Assembly (NCBI GenBank): GCA_029931535.1
Contig: JAQPZY010001164.1
Location: 1,160,501 to 1,224,500 of the forward strand
Reading direction: 5' to 3'
DNA: 64,000 nucleotides
From: Margaritifera margaritifera
Lineage: Eukaryota; Mollusca; Bivalvia; Unionida; Margaritiferidae
Both the position numbers and the translations under genes were made by a program. Below the pieces are notes generated by a model. It was not told the DNA's origin, ran no database searches, and saw only the letters and a program-made list of their open reading frames with translations. Position 1 is the stretch's first letter; each line of letters begins with the position of its first letter. Of this stretch, positions 11,280-25,662 are shown piece by piece.

Positions 11280-11960
11280 GACATTTGCTTACATATATAG
11301 AGACATACAGACTGACAGGCAGACTGAAAGACATAGATTATATAAATACTGTAGATGGAAATACATACATGCAGACCAACAGGCAGACTGACATTGAGCA
11401 GATACATACTGTAGTTGGATATATAGACATGCAGACTGACAGACAGACTGACATACATAGAGTCGATATATACTATAGATGGACGTATAGACATAAAGAC
11501 TGACAGGCAGACTGACATACATAGAGTCGATATATACTATAGATGGACATATAGACATAAAGACTGACAGGCAGACTGACATACATAGAGTCGATATATA
11601 CTATAGATGGACATATAGACATAAAGACTGACAGACAGACTGACATACATAGAGTCGATATATACTATAGATGGACATATAGACATAAAGACTGACAGAC
11701 AGACTGACATACATAGAGTCGATATATACTATAGATGGACATATAGACATAAAGACTGACAGGCAGACTGACAGACTTAGAGTAGATAGAATACTGTAGA
11801 TGGTATTATAGACATAAAGACTGACAGGCAGACTGACAGACTTAGAGTAGATAGAATACTGTAGATGGACATATAGACATAAAGACTGACAGGCAGACTG
11901 ACAGACATAGAGTAGATAGATAATGTAGATGGATATATAGACAAAAAAGCAAATATTACA
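11280..11960. repeat. 64-bp minisatellite
   Basis: About ten tandem copies of a 64-bp unit containing AGACTGACAGGCAGACTGACA and GATATATACTATAGATGGAC. Unit spacing was measured as 64 at 11491, 11555 and 11619; left copies are more diverged. The absence of stops produces long Ser/Cys/Leu/Val-rich frames on the - strand that are not genes. Confidence 0.9.
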
Positions 11961-12708
11961 CATGTCGATGGATATTAAATTGATGGAAAGAAAGAACTAT
12001 TAGAGAGTCACTTAACTAGAGAAAACTTCCAAACTCAAATACCAATAACTCAAATACTGGGCATTACTCGAATGACTTAATCCTAATATTAACCTTCTCT
12101 TGCTTGCGACATCCAAAGAGTCAATAGGTCCGAAAATTTGAAGAAAAAAAAATTGGCTGTTAGTAGTTCGAGTTTTCAAAGTTTCACCTAATATGTAAAA
12201 TGGAATATAGGTGAACGAACAAAGATACTAATAGGCATATAGACAAAACATACAGGTAAAAAATGATATTTATAGTAAAATATAGAGAATAGTAGATATG
12301 TGTAGATACAGTTAGAAAGGTATATTGAGAGATTGGGTTGTCATCTACATTTTCACAGATTTTATCAAATTCTGCTTCATATTCTTCCTTTCATCATTAT
12401 AGTCATAGTCATCATTATCATCAGCAGCCGCAACATCTAAACATTCCTTGCTTTAGAACAAACTAACGGCCTCGCCATTTTAGGGTTTGATCTGATATTT
12501 TTTGTATGGCACTGTTTATTATTTGTCATGAACAAGATTTTTGTGAAAATGGAATGATAAGAGCCAACTGACAGGAAACAAATTGAGACACGGTGGGTTA
12601 AACAGAACACTTTTCGATCAGAGTTGTTCGTTTAAGCCAAATTCACCAGTATCCAGAAAGGAGATATGTTCCTGTCAGTTTGATCAGCATCCATCCCCTC
12701 TATTGGTA
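11961..12708. other. GPCR intron, no gene seen
   Basis: AT-rich, no gene or clear repeat recognised. Confidence 0.5.

Positions 12709-12776
<68 letters not shown>
12709..12776. repeat. (ATT)n microsatellite, left flank of DNA transposon
   Basis: Uninterrupted TTA/ATT units up to 12776, resuming as (TTA)n at 15147-15169 beyond the transposon. The element therefore sits inside one microsatellite, which hides its target-site duplication. Confidence 0.95.
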
Positions 12777-12777
<1 letters not shown>

Positions 12778-12973
12778 ACCGTGTAACAAAATTTTTTTTT
12801 TTGGTTCCTGGGTAGTAAGTGTTATTTCCTAATTGCTTATGCCTCGAAAGTATAGAAAATGGCTATTATTCCCCACAAACTTTGCTTTTGTGACCAGGAC
12901 AGTGATATTTTGAAATTTACCTATTTTACAGAACAATCCAGATAAATTCAGTGCTGAGTAAACTTGGAGTAAC

Positions 12974-12996
12974 TTCTAGAATTTTCTAGAACTTTC
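12974..12996 (+). promoter_or_regulatory. Perfect five-unit heat-shock element in transposon promoter
   Basis: Triplets TTC at 12974, GAA at 12979, TTC at 12984, GAA at 12989 and TTC at 12994 alternate with exact 5-bp spacing. This is the consensus array bound by heat-shock-factor trimers, and it lies just upstream of the TATA boxes of the transposase gene. Confidence 0.8.
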
Positions 12997-13002
12997 CAGT
13001 AA

Positions 13003-13050
13003 TATAAATAGTAGTATAAATACAGGTGGCCTTACGCCCACCAGTTCAGT
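13003..13050 (+). promoter_or_regulatory. TATA boxes and initiator of the transposase gene
   Basis: TATAAATA occurs at 13003-13010 and again at 13015-13022. TCAGT at 13046-13050 lies 31 bp after the start of the second box, the right spacing for a transcription start. The first ATG of the transposase follows at 13096. Confidence 0.7.
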
Positions 13051-13095
13051 TTAGTTCCAGCTGCCTAAGTGGATACATATCTGCATTTTTCTGAG

Positions 13096-14882
13096 ATGGC
13101 ATCAAGAGGCTGCAAGCATCCGGCAGACGCATTTTGCTATGTCTGCGGCCAATTTATCAAGACAAGAGCGAAAAAGTACTCTGTGGAAGCATCTGCTAAG
13201 ATGTATGAGGCCTACAAGGCATATTTCGGCATGCCTGTCGGAGATGAAGACAAACCCTGGGCACCTCATTTCACCTGCGAGCACTGCAAAAAAACCCTGG
13301 AAGGTAAGATGGACAATTGTTGCTCGGAATTTTATGTTATGTAAAAGTTTTTAATTTTACAATGTTTTACAATTTTCAATGTTATTGAAAAAATATATCA
13401 TATATGAAAAATGTTGCGAGAATCTCTTACACATTAGTCATGGGTGAAATAAATGTATTTTTGTAGGAATGGTACAGAGGGGAAAAGAGAGCCATGAAGT
13501 TAGCTATCCCAAGAATTTGGCGGGAACCCGCTGACCACTCAAGCAACTGCTACTTCTGCATGGTGGACCCTTTCAAACGTCGGACTGGTAAGAATGCACC
13601 TGCTATCACGTATCCGGACCTTCCTTCATCCATCGCCCCGGTGCCACACTGCCATGAGCTCCCCGTACCCACTCCTCCGGAGAGAGAGCAGCCGTCTTTA
13701 GAAGAGAGCAGCAAGTCAGAGAGCGAGGAAGATGTTGCAGATCCAGATGACAATTTCAAAGGTGGAGCTGAGGAAAGAAACACATACTACCCCAACCAAA
13801 AAGACCTCAACGACTTTATTAGAGATCTTGGTCTCACCAAGTCCAATGCCGAGCTTTTGACGTCTATGCTCAAGCAGTGGAACTTGTTCGATGAAAGTGA
13901 GCAAGTCGCAGATCAGAGGAAGCGTCACCAACCTTTTTCCATCTTATTCGCCCGTCAAGATGGGCTCTGCTTCTGCCACAATGGGACCAGTCTGTTCGAG
14001 GCAATCGGAATCGCCTGTAACCAGAATGAGTGGCGCCTCTTCATTGACAGCTCATCCAGGAGCCTCAAAGCCGTGCTACTCCATAATGGTAACAAGTACC
14101 CGTCTCTTCCCCTGGCTCACTCGGTGCACCTCAAAGAGGATTACAACAGCATCAGGATCTTGCTGGAAGCCTTGAAGTATGATGAGTACGGCTGGAAGGT
14201 CATAGGAGACTTCAAAATGGTGGCATTCCTGATGGGTCTCCAAGTCGGTTTTATCAAGTTTCCCTGCTATCTTTGCCTCTCGTACAGCAGGGACACCAAG
14301 GCTCACTACAACAGGCGGGACTAGCCACAGCGGACCGAGTTCTCTGTGGGGAGGAACAACGTCAAGTGGGAGCCACTGGTGCTGATGCCAACACTGCACA
14401 TCAAATTGGGCCTTATTAAACAATTTGTCAGAGCTCTAGATAAGGAGTCGGCAGCCTTCAAGTACCTTCAAGATTTCTTCCCTAGGCTGTCTGATTCCAA
14501 GGTCAAAGCCGGTGTCTTCGTCGGACCACAGATAAAGAAGATCCTGGAGTGCAATGAATTCCCCAAGAAGCTCACTCATAAGGAGAAAGCGGCTTGGAAC
14601 AGCTTTGTCGCAGTGATTCGAGGCTTACTGGGCAATCACAAGGCCGAAAACTATGTGGAGCTGGTTGAGACTCTGGTGAAGAACTACAGCACAATGGGCT
14701 GTAGGATGTCCCTCAAAGTCCATATCCTTGATGCTCATCTTGATAAATTCAAGGAGAACATGGGAGCGTACTCGGAGGAGCAAGGCGAGCACTTCCACCA
14801 GGATATACTGGACTTTTAGAGGCTGATTCGTGAAAGTGATTTACAGTATAATAGTAAATATCGAAAAACTACTCACTTCTAA
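13096..14882 (+). pseudogene. DDE-type transposase, broken
   Basis: Exon 1 (13096-13303) encodes MASRGCKHPADAFCYVCGQF and a second Cys pair (FTCEHCKKTL), a zinc-binding N-terminus, ending at a GTAAGA donor. Exon 2 starts after TTTTTGTAG at 13467; one extra base at the junction appears to shift the frame. The main frame from 13494 includes FIDSSSRS, IGDFKMVAFLMG, CYLC, and after a TAG at 14322 (a Trp codon expected) LHIKLGL and HILDAHLDKF.. MGAYSEEQGE. Two Asp, CxxC, H and a late Glu in GA.SEE recall the Transib/RAG1/CMC catalytic layout; this is inference. A second TAG (14817) coincides with loss of about 20 codons before RLIRESDLQY. Close homologues are repeated in many invertebrate genomes. 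Confidence 0.8.
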
Positions 14883-15146
14883 ATCTTTTGTAGTCATTTT
14901 TGTATTACTTTAGTATAAATACATGTTAATTTGTATTCATATGTTGTTATTTTTCTGACTTTATGTGAACGAAAAGACACAAATTCGCCCGTTTTCTCAT
15001 TGGAAATAGGTAGATTTCAAAATATCACTGTCCTTGTCACAAAAGCAAAGTTTGTGGGGAATAATAGCCATTTTCTATACTTTTTAGGCAGAAACAATTA
15101 CAAAATAACACTTACTACCCAGGAACAAAAATTGTGTTACATAGTG

Positions 15147-15169
15147 TTATTATTATTATTATTATTATT
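15147..15169. repeat. (TTA)n, right flank of DNA transposon
   Basis: Seven or so TTA units directly after the right inverted repeat, the continuation of the (ATT)n tract at 12709-12776. Confidence 0.9.
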
Positions 15170-15714
15170 TGGTGTTTCACCACCTTTCTTTGTGATATAA
15201 ATGCATTCTATGTTTCGGATAGAGTCAACTAAATCAAGGATATAAAGCTAGAAACGAAGAGTAACGGACCACTAACGATGGCGCCCAATGAAATGCGATC
15301 TCCTCGAAATGACATAGGGAACTAGGTCACATCAAGCAGTATAGCGATATTGTGCTGATAGCTTGCATCAAAGCTCGTTCACCTTATTCAAAGATAATAG
15401 AGTCCTTTCTAGACACGTATTTACTTTCTGCTATTTTGTTCATTTTTCCTGATATTTTTCTTCTCCGCAAAAATGATAATATTTATTGTTCTACGCGTGT
15501 TACTTTATGTGTGTATGTGTGTGTGTGTGTTCTTTATGGTCCCCGGATGAAGCCTTACTTTAGGTATAAATGGTGGGAAACGTTATGATTTTTTAGAGCG
15601 CATTTACCAACATTCGTGTCATTATACCAAAATTGCAAGATAGACAAAGAGAGGAATGTCAGAGCAACACTACCGTTTAAATACGGTGAAAATTCGAAAT
15701 ACATGCGGTAAATG
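15170..15714. other. GPCR intron, no gene seen
   Basis: No gene recognised; a short (GT)n run lies near 15510-15530. Confidence 0.5.
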
Positions 15715-16300
15715 TAATGATCTCAAAACTGTATAGATACAGCCAGAGCAGGATCACACGGTACCTATAATGATCTTCTAACTGCATAGATACAGTCAGA
15801 GCAGGAACACATGGTCACTATAATGATCTCAAAACTGTATAGATACAGTCAGAGCAAAGGAAACACGGTAACTATAATGATCTTCTAACTGTATAGATAC
15901 AGTCAGAGCAAAGGAAACAAGGTAACTGTAATGATCTTCTAACTGTATAGATACAGTCAGCGCAGGAATACATGGTAACCATAATGATCTTCTGACTGTA
16001 TAGATACAGAGCAAGAACACATGGTAACTATAAATAATGATCTCAAAACTGTGTAGATACAGTCAGAACAGGAACACACTGTAACTATAGTGATCTCAAA
16101 AAAGTATAGATAAAGTCAGAGCAGGGACACACGGTAACTATAGTGATCGCAAAACTGTATAGATACAGTCAGATCATGACACACTGTAACTATAATGATC
16201 TCCTAACTGTATAGATACAGATCAAGGACACACGGTAACTATAGTGATCTCAAAACTGTATAGATACAGTCAGAACATGGACACACGGTAAATGTAATGA
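15715..16300. repeat. ~54-bp minisatellite
   Basis: About eleven tandem copies of a 53-54-bp unit with AACTGTATAGATACAGTCAG and ATGATCTC/ATGATCTTC. The core CTGTATAGATACAG is an imperfect palindrome repeated in each unit. Confidence 0.9.
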
Positions 16301-16734
16301 CTTTGGGTTACGACACCTATGTAATAGTCGTGAGAAAGAAAAACTGTGGTGGTGGTGGTGCGGTGGTTGATTTAGGGTTACTATGATACTGTTGTAGATC
16401 AGGTATTATTAGTGAAGAAGTAAGAATGGTCCTTTCCCATGAAAGAATGTCGGTACCTCAACTCCATCCAAGCCCCTTTGATTCTGCACTGCAGGCAATA
16501 CGAGAAAACAGTTTTGATTTGATATATTATCAAAGATGCTCTGCCTTTGCAAAACGACTAAAACTACTCGTAAATATTCGCAAATAATTTAAACAAATAA
16601 AATGTTTAGTCTATTTTATTATATATTTCATAATCAGATATTGAAATATATTAAGGAAACACATCTGCCATTATATATGTTATTCAAACCCGTATTTCCA
16701 TATTGAGGCTTATTTCGTACTTCTTCTTTTTCTG

Positions 16735-16799
<65 letters not shown>

Positions 16800-18590
16800 C
16801 CTCTAGTATATATGTATGTAATCAATGAGGAGGCGCCATCAGATAATGCCTAAAAACGAACTCCAAATAACAAAGAGTGGGCCTTAAGTATTAAATTTTT
16901 TATAATTAGTTTTCCACAAGAACCAAGCAAATTGTTAGTGACTGAACTTGCATGAACTTACATGACCTGTTTCTATTCGATATTCTGGGTCACCCAGAGA
17001 GTATCGTATACCTGTTACACTCTACGACAAACAATACACATTTGTAGATACAATATCTTGATTAAATATAGTAATATAAATGTTTAACTAGCGAATTAAA
17101 CTATCATCAAAATCATAATAATCTTAGAAAACGATGGATAAATTGGGCTTCGAACAGGGTTGATTGCAAACTGAAATTAAGTCACACTCAAAATTTGAAT
17201 GCAGCGTCTGCTACCGAACTCGACTGCATACTTGCTATGACCACACACAAATTCACCTTTGAATGCAGAAATAAGCAAAATTAACAACCAGAATCCTTAC
17301 AAATAAACTCACAACCACTAAAATCTTTTGTTTATGAAGTATGTCGAATACGACCCCTCTGTGAGATTTATATAGTACCCTCACCCCAACAATGTTTACT
17401 GTATCAATCCACGCAAGAAATGTGTAAACGAAAATAAAAATATCTTCATTTTCGTATGAAAACAGTCAATAGTTTGACCAAATACACAATTTGAGCCATT
17501 ATATGTACAAGTTAAATATGTAAAAAGTCACTGTCCTAAAATTATAGTAAAATGTCTGAACTTATCTCTCTCGATACCGTATTGCAGCCGTTAATCGCAT
17601 TAGCACAGAATAAAAAATAAAATCCATGGAAATCGACCTGTTTTGCCGTGGAAAATATATACTTAAAAAAATTTATATGTTTTTCCATATCAGATATAAG
17701 GAAATATTTCACTCGTAAAGTGGAAACATTTTGTGTTGTCACTCGTAACAGTATAATGCTTCCAATTCACTTGTGAAATATTATTTTGTATCTTCTAAAA
17801 ATACGTAAAGGTCTATATACATCACATCAAAAAGGCAAAGGTGTAGAACATTTAAATTATCAATGTTTTGACCCATGGTATCTTCCTTCAACCTAAATTC
17901 AATCCCACCATCATGCTCCACAAGCACGCGGAATACTTAAGACTTTATGGCTGTAGTTTAGGTCTCACTAATGACGGCAATTGTTCCTTGTGTTTAAAGA
18001 CACCAGAGCCTCTCTGACAAGAGAACCAGCCGAAATAAATAGCTACTACTTCACAGTCTTCGGTCCGATACATATTTTCGTCCAACTATTACTTTTAATA
18101 AAATTGGCAAAACCTTACTTCGAATCCGACGCCACCATTTTTAAGAATACGTTCGATTCAATGTACGTTTTTTGTCTCTAATTTACTATGTGGTGTATGA
18201 AAGATAAGAAAGTTCCAGCTTTGCATCTCACTTTGTTTTCTTGTCTGAGCAACTCCTATTATTTTAAACACCATGAAGAATTCTTTATATCTGCCAAGAT
18301 TGAAAGCTAATGAGAAAAAGCCCAAAGTGATCCAAATGATCGTGACATAGGCTGATGAGTTTGTCAGTTGATAGGTTATAAGAAGTTTATAGCCACAACA
18401 GAGTTTATGCAAAGCAAGGACTTGGTAAGCAATCATATTGTAACAGGATGAATCCGGGTTGGATTGGATCTGGCAAAGAAACTTAACACATGTACGTGAA
18501 TAAGATGTTTATTTATAATTCAAATCAATGATAATTCAATCTCTGATACACATAAAGTTCAACAAAGGATATAACAAAATGGTATCGTTC
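16301..18590. other. GPCR intron, no gene seen
   Basis: Contains a pure (CT)n tract at 16738-16796. The rest is AT-rich with only short frames and no recognisable protein or RNA gene. Confidence 0.5.
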
Positions 18591-18594
18591 CTTA

Positions 18595-18745
18595 GCTGAT
18601 ACGATCAAAGCGTGGGTTTTTAACAAATAATCACAGCTAATATCGTTTGTCAAGGGATATGATCAATGCATGGATTTTATTAACATATATGATTGATGTG
18701 TGGATATATCAACATATATGATCAATGTATGGAATATCAACAAGT
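18595..18745. repeat. Short diverged tandem repeat
   Basis: Three or four copies of a unit of roughly 28-45 bp around CATATATGATCAATGTATGGA. Confidence 0.5.
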
Positions 18746-18770
18746 TTGTAACACATATAATGACACTGAC

Positions 18771-20334
<1,564 letters not shown>

Positions 20335-20488
20335 GTCTGGTGTCAAATGTTACATCTAGTGACCGCGTATTTCACAGTGTGTAACTTCCAATGGATGTTC
20401 TGCGAAGGACTGTACCTGCACACTGTCATTGTGTACGCATTTAATAATGCGAAGACAATCATTATTTCCTGCCACGTGGTTGGTTGGT
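20335..20488 (+). CDS. Class B GPCR exon: ECL1, TM3 and start of TM4
   Basis: 154 nt, TTGTAG acceptor and GTAAGT donor. It encodes VWCQMLHLVTAYF, then CNFQWMFCEGLYLHT, then the start of TM4 (SCHVVGW). The WC cysteine is the conserved partner of the ECL2 cysteine, and EG.YLH is the class B TM3 signature. Confidence 0.95.
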
Positions 20489-20961
20489 GTAAGTCTTATC
20501 TTGCAGTAATAATTAATTTTCTCTGATATGCGTCTTGAGCTGTGAATCCATATGTATCTCGATACAGACGTTCCGAACTATGTATCCATACGCCACGATA
20601 CAGAGTTCCCGATACGATATGCATCATACCCTAGGTATCATAATTCATAGATATGTATGATGAACTTGCTAGTCCTATGTACTTCGGGTGTAACCACAAT
20701 ACCGAACAGCACAAACACTATAAGTTTGTTACTATATACCCCCTATTTATTAAATAATAAATTGTATCACTTAGAAAGAGAGTTTAATTAAGATGCATAT
20801 ATTACAATAATACTGCATGCTATGATGAATGTATATGTGAATACTTAATATTCACACGCAATTGTAGTATAGTAGGACACAGTTCGGAATAGACGAACGT
20901 TTTCATCATTTCGTTGATTTTTGCAATAAAATATATACTTGCACAGTACTTTTATCTTTGC

Positions 20962-21046
20962 GATTGCCCTGCCCGAAGATAACATATGATAGCCCTGTTT
21001 GAAGGTAACATATGATAGCCCTGTCCGAAGGTAACATATGATAGCC
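20962..21046. repeat. 26-bp tandem repeat
   Basis: Just over three copies of GATAGCCCTG.CCGAAGGTAACATAT. Confidence 0.85.
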
Positions 21047-21151
21047 CAAGCATCAGCAGTTGAACAATATTCTGTTTTCCTCTAATTATGTCATTAATTA
21101 TTATCAAGGTTTTGGCTTTTACAATTACGTAGTAATGTGCACCCTCCCTCC

Positions 21152-21154
<3 letters not shown>

Positions 21155-21232
<78 letters not shown>
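21155..21232. repeat. (GA)n microsatellite
   Basis: About 78 nt of uninterrupted GA units. Confidence 0.95.
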
Positions 21233-21237
<5 letters not shown>

Positions 21238-21405
21238 AAGAAACAGAGGGAGATTGGTGTTACATGCAAATAACTTTTAAATGTTTGGATTAACTCGTGT
21301 TTGTTCCTCATTTACCAAGGTCCTTCCCCAATCGGTTCTATCACGCAAACAGCCGCTGAAACTGTTCTGCACGCTAGTCATTCAGTCTTTGCACTTTCTT
21401 TAGTC

Positions 21406-22281
<876 letters not shown>

Positions 22282-23312
22282 CAGCTGTTCAATCTGAGAA
22301 GACTACAGGCAAAGACGAAAGTAACAGGAAGTGACAGTTCGTGATCTCCTGTTTGCTGACGACTGTTCCCTGAATGCCAAATCTGAGTCTGACATGCAAC
22401 ACAGTATGGAGCATTTCTCTTCAGCTTGTGAAAATTTTAGTCTTACAATCAGTATCAAGAAAACAGAGGTGATGCACCAACCTGTACCAGGAAAGCTTTA
22501 CGTAGAGCCTACCATCACAGTAAATGGCCTAACCCTCTTGGCAGTAGACAAGTTCACCTATTTCGGCACTGTCGCGTGCAGTCCACATCGATGATGAAAC
22601 CAATGCCAGCATTTATAAAGCATGTGTGGTCTTTGGTAGACTATATGCAAATGTGATGGAGTACATAGGCATCAGTCTATAAACACAACTGAAGGTCTAC
22701 AAAGCCATTGTGTTGCCGACCCTGCTGTATGTTTGCGAAACTTGGACGGTGTACAGACGCAATAGGACGAAGTTGAACCATTTTCACATGGGCTTCATGA
22801 AGAAACATATGAGGATAAGATGGCAGGACAGGTTCACATACACTGAGGTTCTCACACAGGCAGGCATTCCAAGCATCCACTCTCTGCTGATGAAATCACA
22901 GTTGAAATTGGCAGGCCACGTCACCAGGATGTCTGAAGAGCGACTATCAAAAAGATCTTCTACGGCTAGCTGAAAGAGGGAAAGCGATCTCAGGGCGATC
23001 AGAATAAACGCTTCAAAGTTTTCCTTAAGTCAGTCATCCTTGAAACATTTCAACATTGACCCTGAGTCTTGGGAAGGTCTCACACAGGATCGCTCCACCT
23101 GGCGGAGTCTCATCCATACTGGAGCTACAGATTTTAAACGGAGGAGTACTCCAGAGGCAGTGCGTGAGCAGCGTGAATCTCAGAACTGCAGCAAGTGCTG
23201 TATTAATCAAGCTAACCCAAGCGGCATCTCCTGTCAAGTCGGTCACAGACAGTTCAGAGCACAAATTGGCCTGATCAGCCATTTACGTACTCACAGAAAC
23301 CGAACCAGTTAG
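22282..23312 (+). pseudogene. LINE reverse transcriptase 3' half, broken
   Basis: LLFADDCSLNAKSESDMQHS contains the catalytic FADD. It is followed by SIKKTEVMHQPVPGK, VDKFTYFGT, PTLLYVCETWTVY, IRWQDRFTYTEVL, GHVTRMSEERL and at the end a Cys/His cluster with [13 protein letters not shown]. At least three frameshifts or stops separate these. The order and spacing match the C-terminal half of LINE ORF2. Confidence 0.85.
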
Positions 23313-23352
23313 TGATGTCATGGCCATCGTCGAACTCGATGGACGAACAACA

Positions 23353-23363
<11 letters not shown>

Positions 23364-23420
<57 letters not shown>

Positions 23421-23421
23421 A
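23364..23421. repeat. (AT)n at the LINE 3' tail
   Basis: AT units immediately after the (ACA)n tail; a second CT/AT compound tract lies at 23581-23666. Confidence 0.95.
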
Positions 23422-23609
23422 TATGCAGTATGTACGCTATATCTTTGATATGTCACTCTTTGTAGACATTTGTAACTTAAAGGAAACTCGGCAAGTCTCA
23501 TTTCCTTTTGATGAAAAATGTATGCATATATGTATATACATCTCGTGGTATATCCAAGATACAGCGAGTCTCTCTGTCTCTCCTCATCTCTCTCTCTCTC
23601 TTTGTGTGT

Positions 23610-23669
<60 letters not shown>

Positions 23670-23799
23670 ACATAATGTAAATTTACACAACTTACTGTTG
23701 CCCTAGTAGATCATGATTGTTGGAATTTGCTAAACCAACTTGTAGGTTGTGGCTTTTGTTGGTTTCCTTGTATGTAGAGAAGACATTCTGGCTTGTGGA

Positions 23800-24040
23800 G
23801 TGCTTGTTGGGTTTCATTGGAAACATATAAGGCGTCGTTGGGTGTTTGTGGGTTTTTACTGGAAGTATATAAGGCTTTGTGGTGTGCTTGTGGGCTTTGG
23901 TTGGAAGTATGTAAGGCGATGTGTGGTGCTTGTGGACTTTTCGTTGAAAGTATATAAGGCGTTGTGGAGTGTTTGTGGGCTCTCGTTGGAAGTATATATT
24001 ATAAGGCATTGTGGGGTGTCTCTGGGCTTTAGGCTCAGCA
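23800..24040. repeat. ~42-bp tandem repeat
   Basis: About six diverged copies of a 42-bp unit around TTGGAAGTATATAAGGCG then GTGTTTGTGGG. The length, a multiple of three, explains the repetitive Gly-Trp-Lys frames. Confidence 0.75.
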
Positions 24041-25001
24041 ACATCCAAACGTTTTATAATACAATTAGATCTTGAGGTTTTTTATTATCTTTTTTTTTTA
24101 AATTTTGTGTCATTTATTACATTTCTGTATGCAATTTTGGAACTTTAGACATGCGTTTGGACACTAAATGGTTGTTGAAATTTTATTTAAAGCACAAAGT
24201 AATTTTTAATTAGGAAATTTTTCCACTTTTTTGTATTATTTTATTTTGTATCTCTACTAGATAATATGAATTCTATTCAATTCTATTATGTTATATGCAA
24301 ACAGTACAATCCGATGTAATTTTCTATAAGAACTGAGTTGTATGGTCAAAGTGAGTGTTATCCGCACTGACCAGTAATTGTGTTTAATTGTTTTTTTTAT
24401 TTAATTATACATTTATGTATTTAATTATTTTATGACGCTAAATGCGTGTGTATTATATTCTTCTATGTTGAATTAGATATATAAACATAATTCCAAAAGT
24501 TTCCTAATAAGTTAGATTGTCCAAGTGATTGTGAGCGTTATCCTCACTGACTTGACACACTCAGTTCAATTCAGCTTGTATCAAATGAATTCAAACAATT
24601 ACTATGATATGGTGCAAGTGTAAAATCAAGGATGTGTTCTCCTTGCAGATTTTATATTTACCAACTTACAGTCAATTCATACATACATATATACATACAT
24701 ACATACTCACAGATTATGAGTAACTATAACTCTTAAGGTAACCAAATGCCTTGTAATCTAATTGGAGACGGGTATGAATGGATCAACGAGATTCCCGATA
24801 TTACTGTTACAATGTAGCGCAACCAGAGCCAATGGAATTTCTCACAATCAGCAGAGCAGAGACCCCGTATATCTTGGTGAAATATATAAATGCATATAAC
24901 ATGTAAATAGAGAAACAGACTATCTGTTTGGTGGTCAGACAAACACTAAGAAAGACAACGATGTAGACAAGATTATACCCAATCTCTATTTTTTTTTACA
25001 G
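24041..25001. other. GPCR intron, no gene seen
   Basis: Contains two diverged copies of a roughly 175-bp segment ending in TTATCC.CACTGAC (near 24360 and 24540) and a (CATA)n patch near 24680-24705. Confidence 0.4.
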
Positions 25002-25068
25002 TTCTCCCTTTTGTCCTCACAGTTATCTATGCCGGAATCCGTGGTTGGATGCAATTAGAAACCATAGA
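25002..25068 (+). CDS. Class B GPCR exon: TM4
   Basis: 67 nt after a T-rich tract and ACAG acceptor, GTATGT donor. It encodes FLPFVLTVIYAGIRGWMQ, then LETIE. The phase-1 T from the previous exon and the phase-2 GA exit both fit. Confidence 0.9.
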
Positions 25069-25598
25069 GTATGTATCCTATTTCTGACTTCTCAAGATTC
25101 AATTTTCAAGTGTTAACCATGCCGATAATTGCCAGTTGAATTAATTTTTTTGTAAGACACTAGATAGAGCAGCGTATCAAACATATTGATGGGTAAAAGG
25201 AAAGGGCCAATTATTTGACAATTCAAATCAATTAAAATGAAATAGTAATGAAATGGATTGAATAATTAATCAGATGTATAGGGTTATCGTATTAATAACA
25301 CACGCACACATACACACATTTTTCAAACAATATAAACTTAATATAGGATTTATTAGCGGTTAATTAATCATTTCTTAGCCGATTTTGTTTCGTGGAGCAT
25401 GTGGATTACTGATATACTAAACATATAAAACTTAACAACTTTCCATAATAAGATTATCAGAAACATTTGTTAACTTTAAATCAAATTTTGCGAAATAAAT
25501 GAATGCAACGACAGGCAGATAGATAGATAGGTATGCATATATATGTATAGATTGTTGCTTTTATTACATTTATTAGACTTTTTATTACATTGTTGCAG

Positions 25599-25662
25599 CT
25601 GCTGGATCCATGCAAGCTCATTACAATGGATAATGTACGGCCCAATAGTTTTATCTATCGCA
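25599..25662 (+). CDS. Class B GPCR exon: ECL2 and start of TM5
   Basis: 64 nt, TTGCAG acceptor and GTAAGT donor. It encodes (D)CWIHASSLQWIMYGPIVLS and ends IA. It supplies the conserved ECL2 cysteine-tryptophan and the GPI/GPV start of TM5. Confidence 0.9.

Larger units (their letters stand above)
12777..15146 (+). mobile_element. DNA transposon with ~145-bp terminal inverted repeats
   Basis: 2,370 bp. Left end CACCGTGTAACA, right end in reverse complement CACTATGTAACA. The inverted repeats (12777-12927 and 15004-15146) stay close to identical over some 145 bp, including TTCCTGGGTAGTAAGTGTTA and AAGTATAGAAAATGGCTATT. CAC termini, a TTA-rich target and the DDE-type protein inside suggest the CMC (CACTA/Chapaev) or Transib neighbourhood; I cannot assign the superfamily. 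The internal ORF is broken, so this copy could move only with a transposase supplied in trans. Confidence 0.88.

Noticed and set aside
11234..11963. Overlapping Ser/Cys/Val-rich open frames on both strands
   Set aside because: Produced by the stop-free 64-bp tandem repeat; no family resemblance beyond the repeat period.
11280..16300. CRISPR-like spaced repeats
   Set aside because: The arrays are head-to-tail minisatellites without unique spacers, in an animal genome.
23283..23690. Tyr-Ile repeat frames here and at 18700-18930, 21301-21700, 43073-43308
   Set aside because: Translations of (AT)n and (CT)n microsatellites, not proteins.
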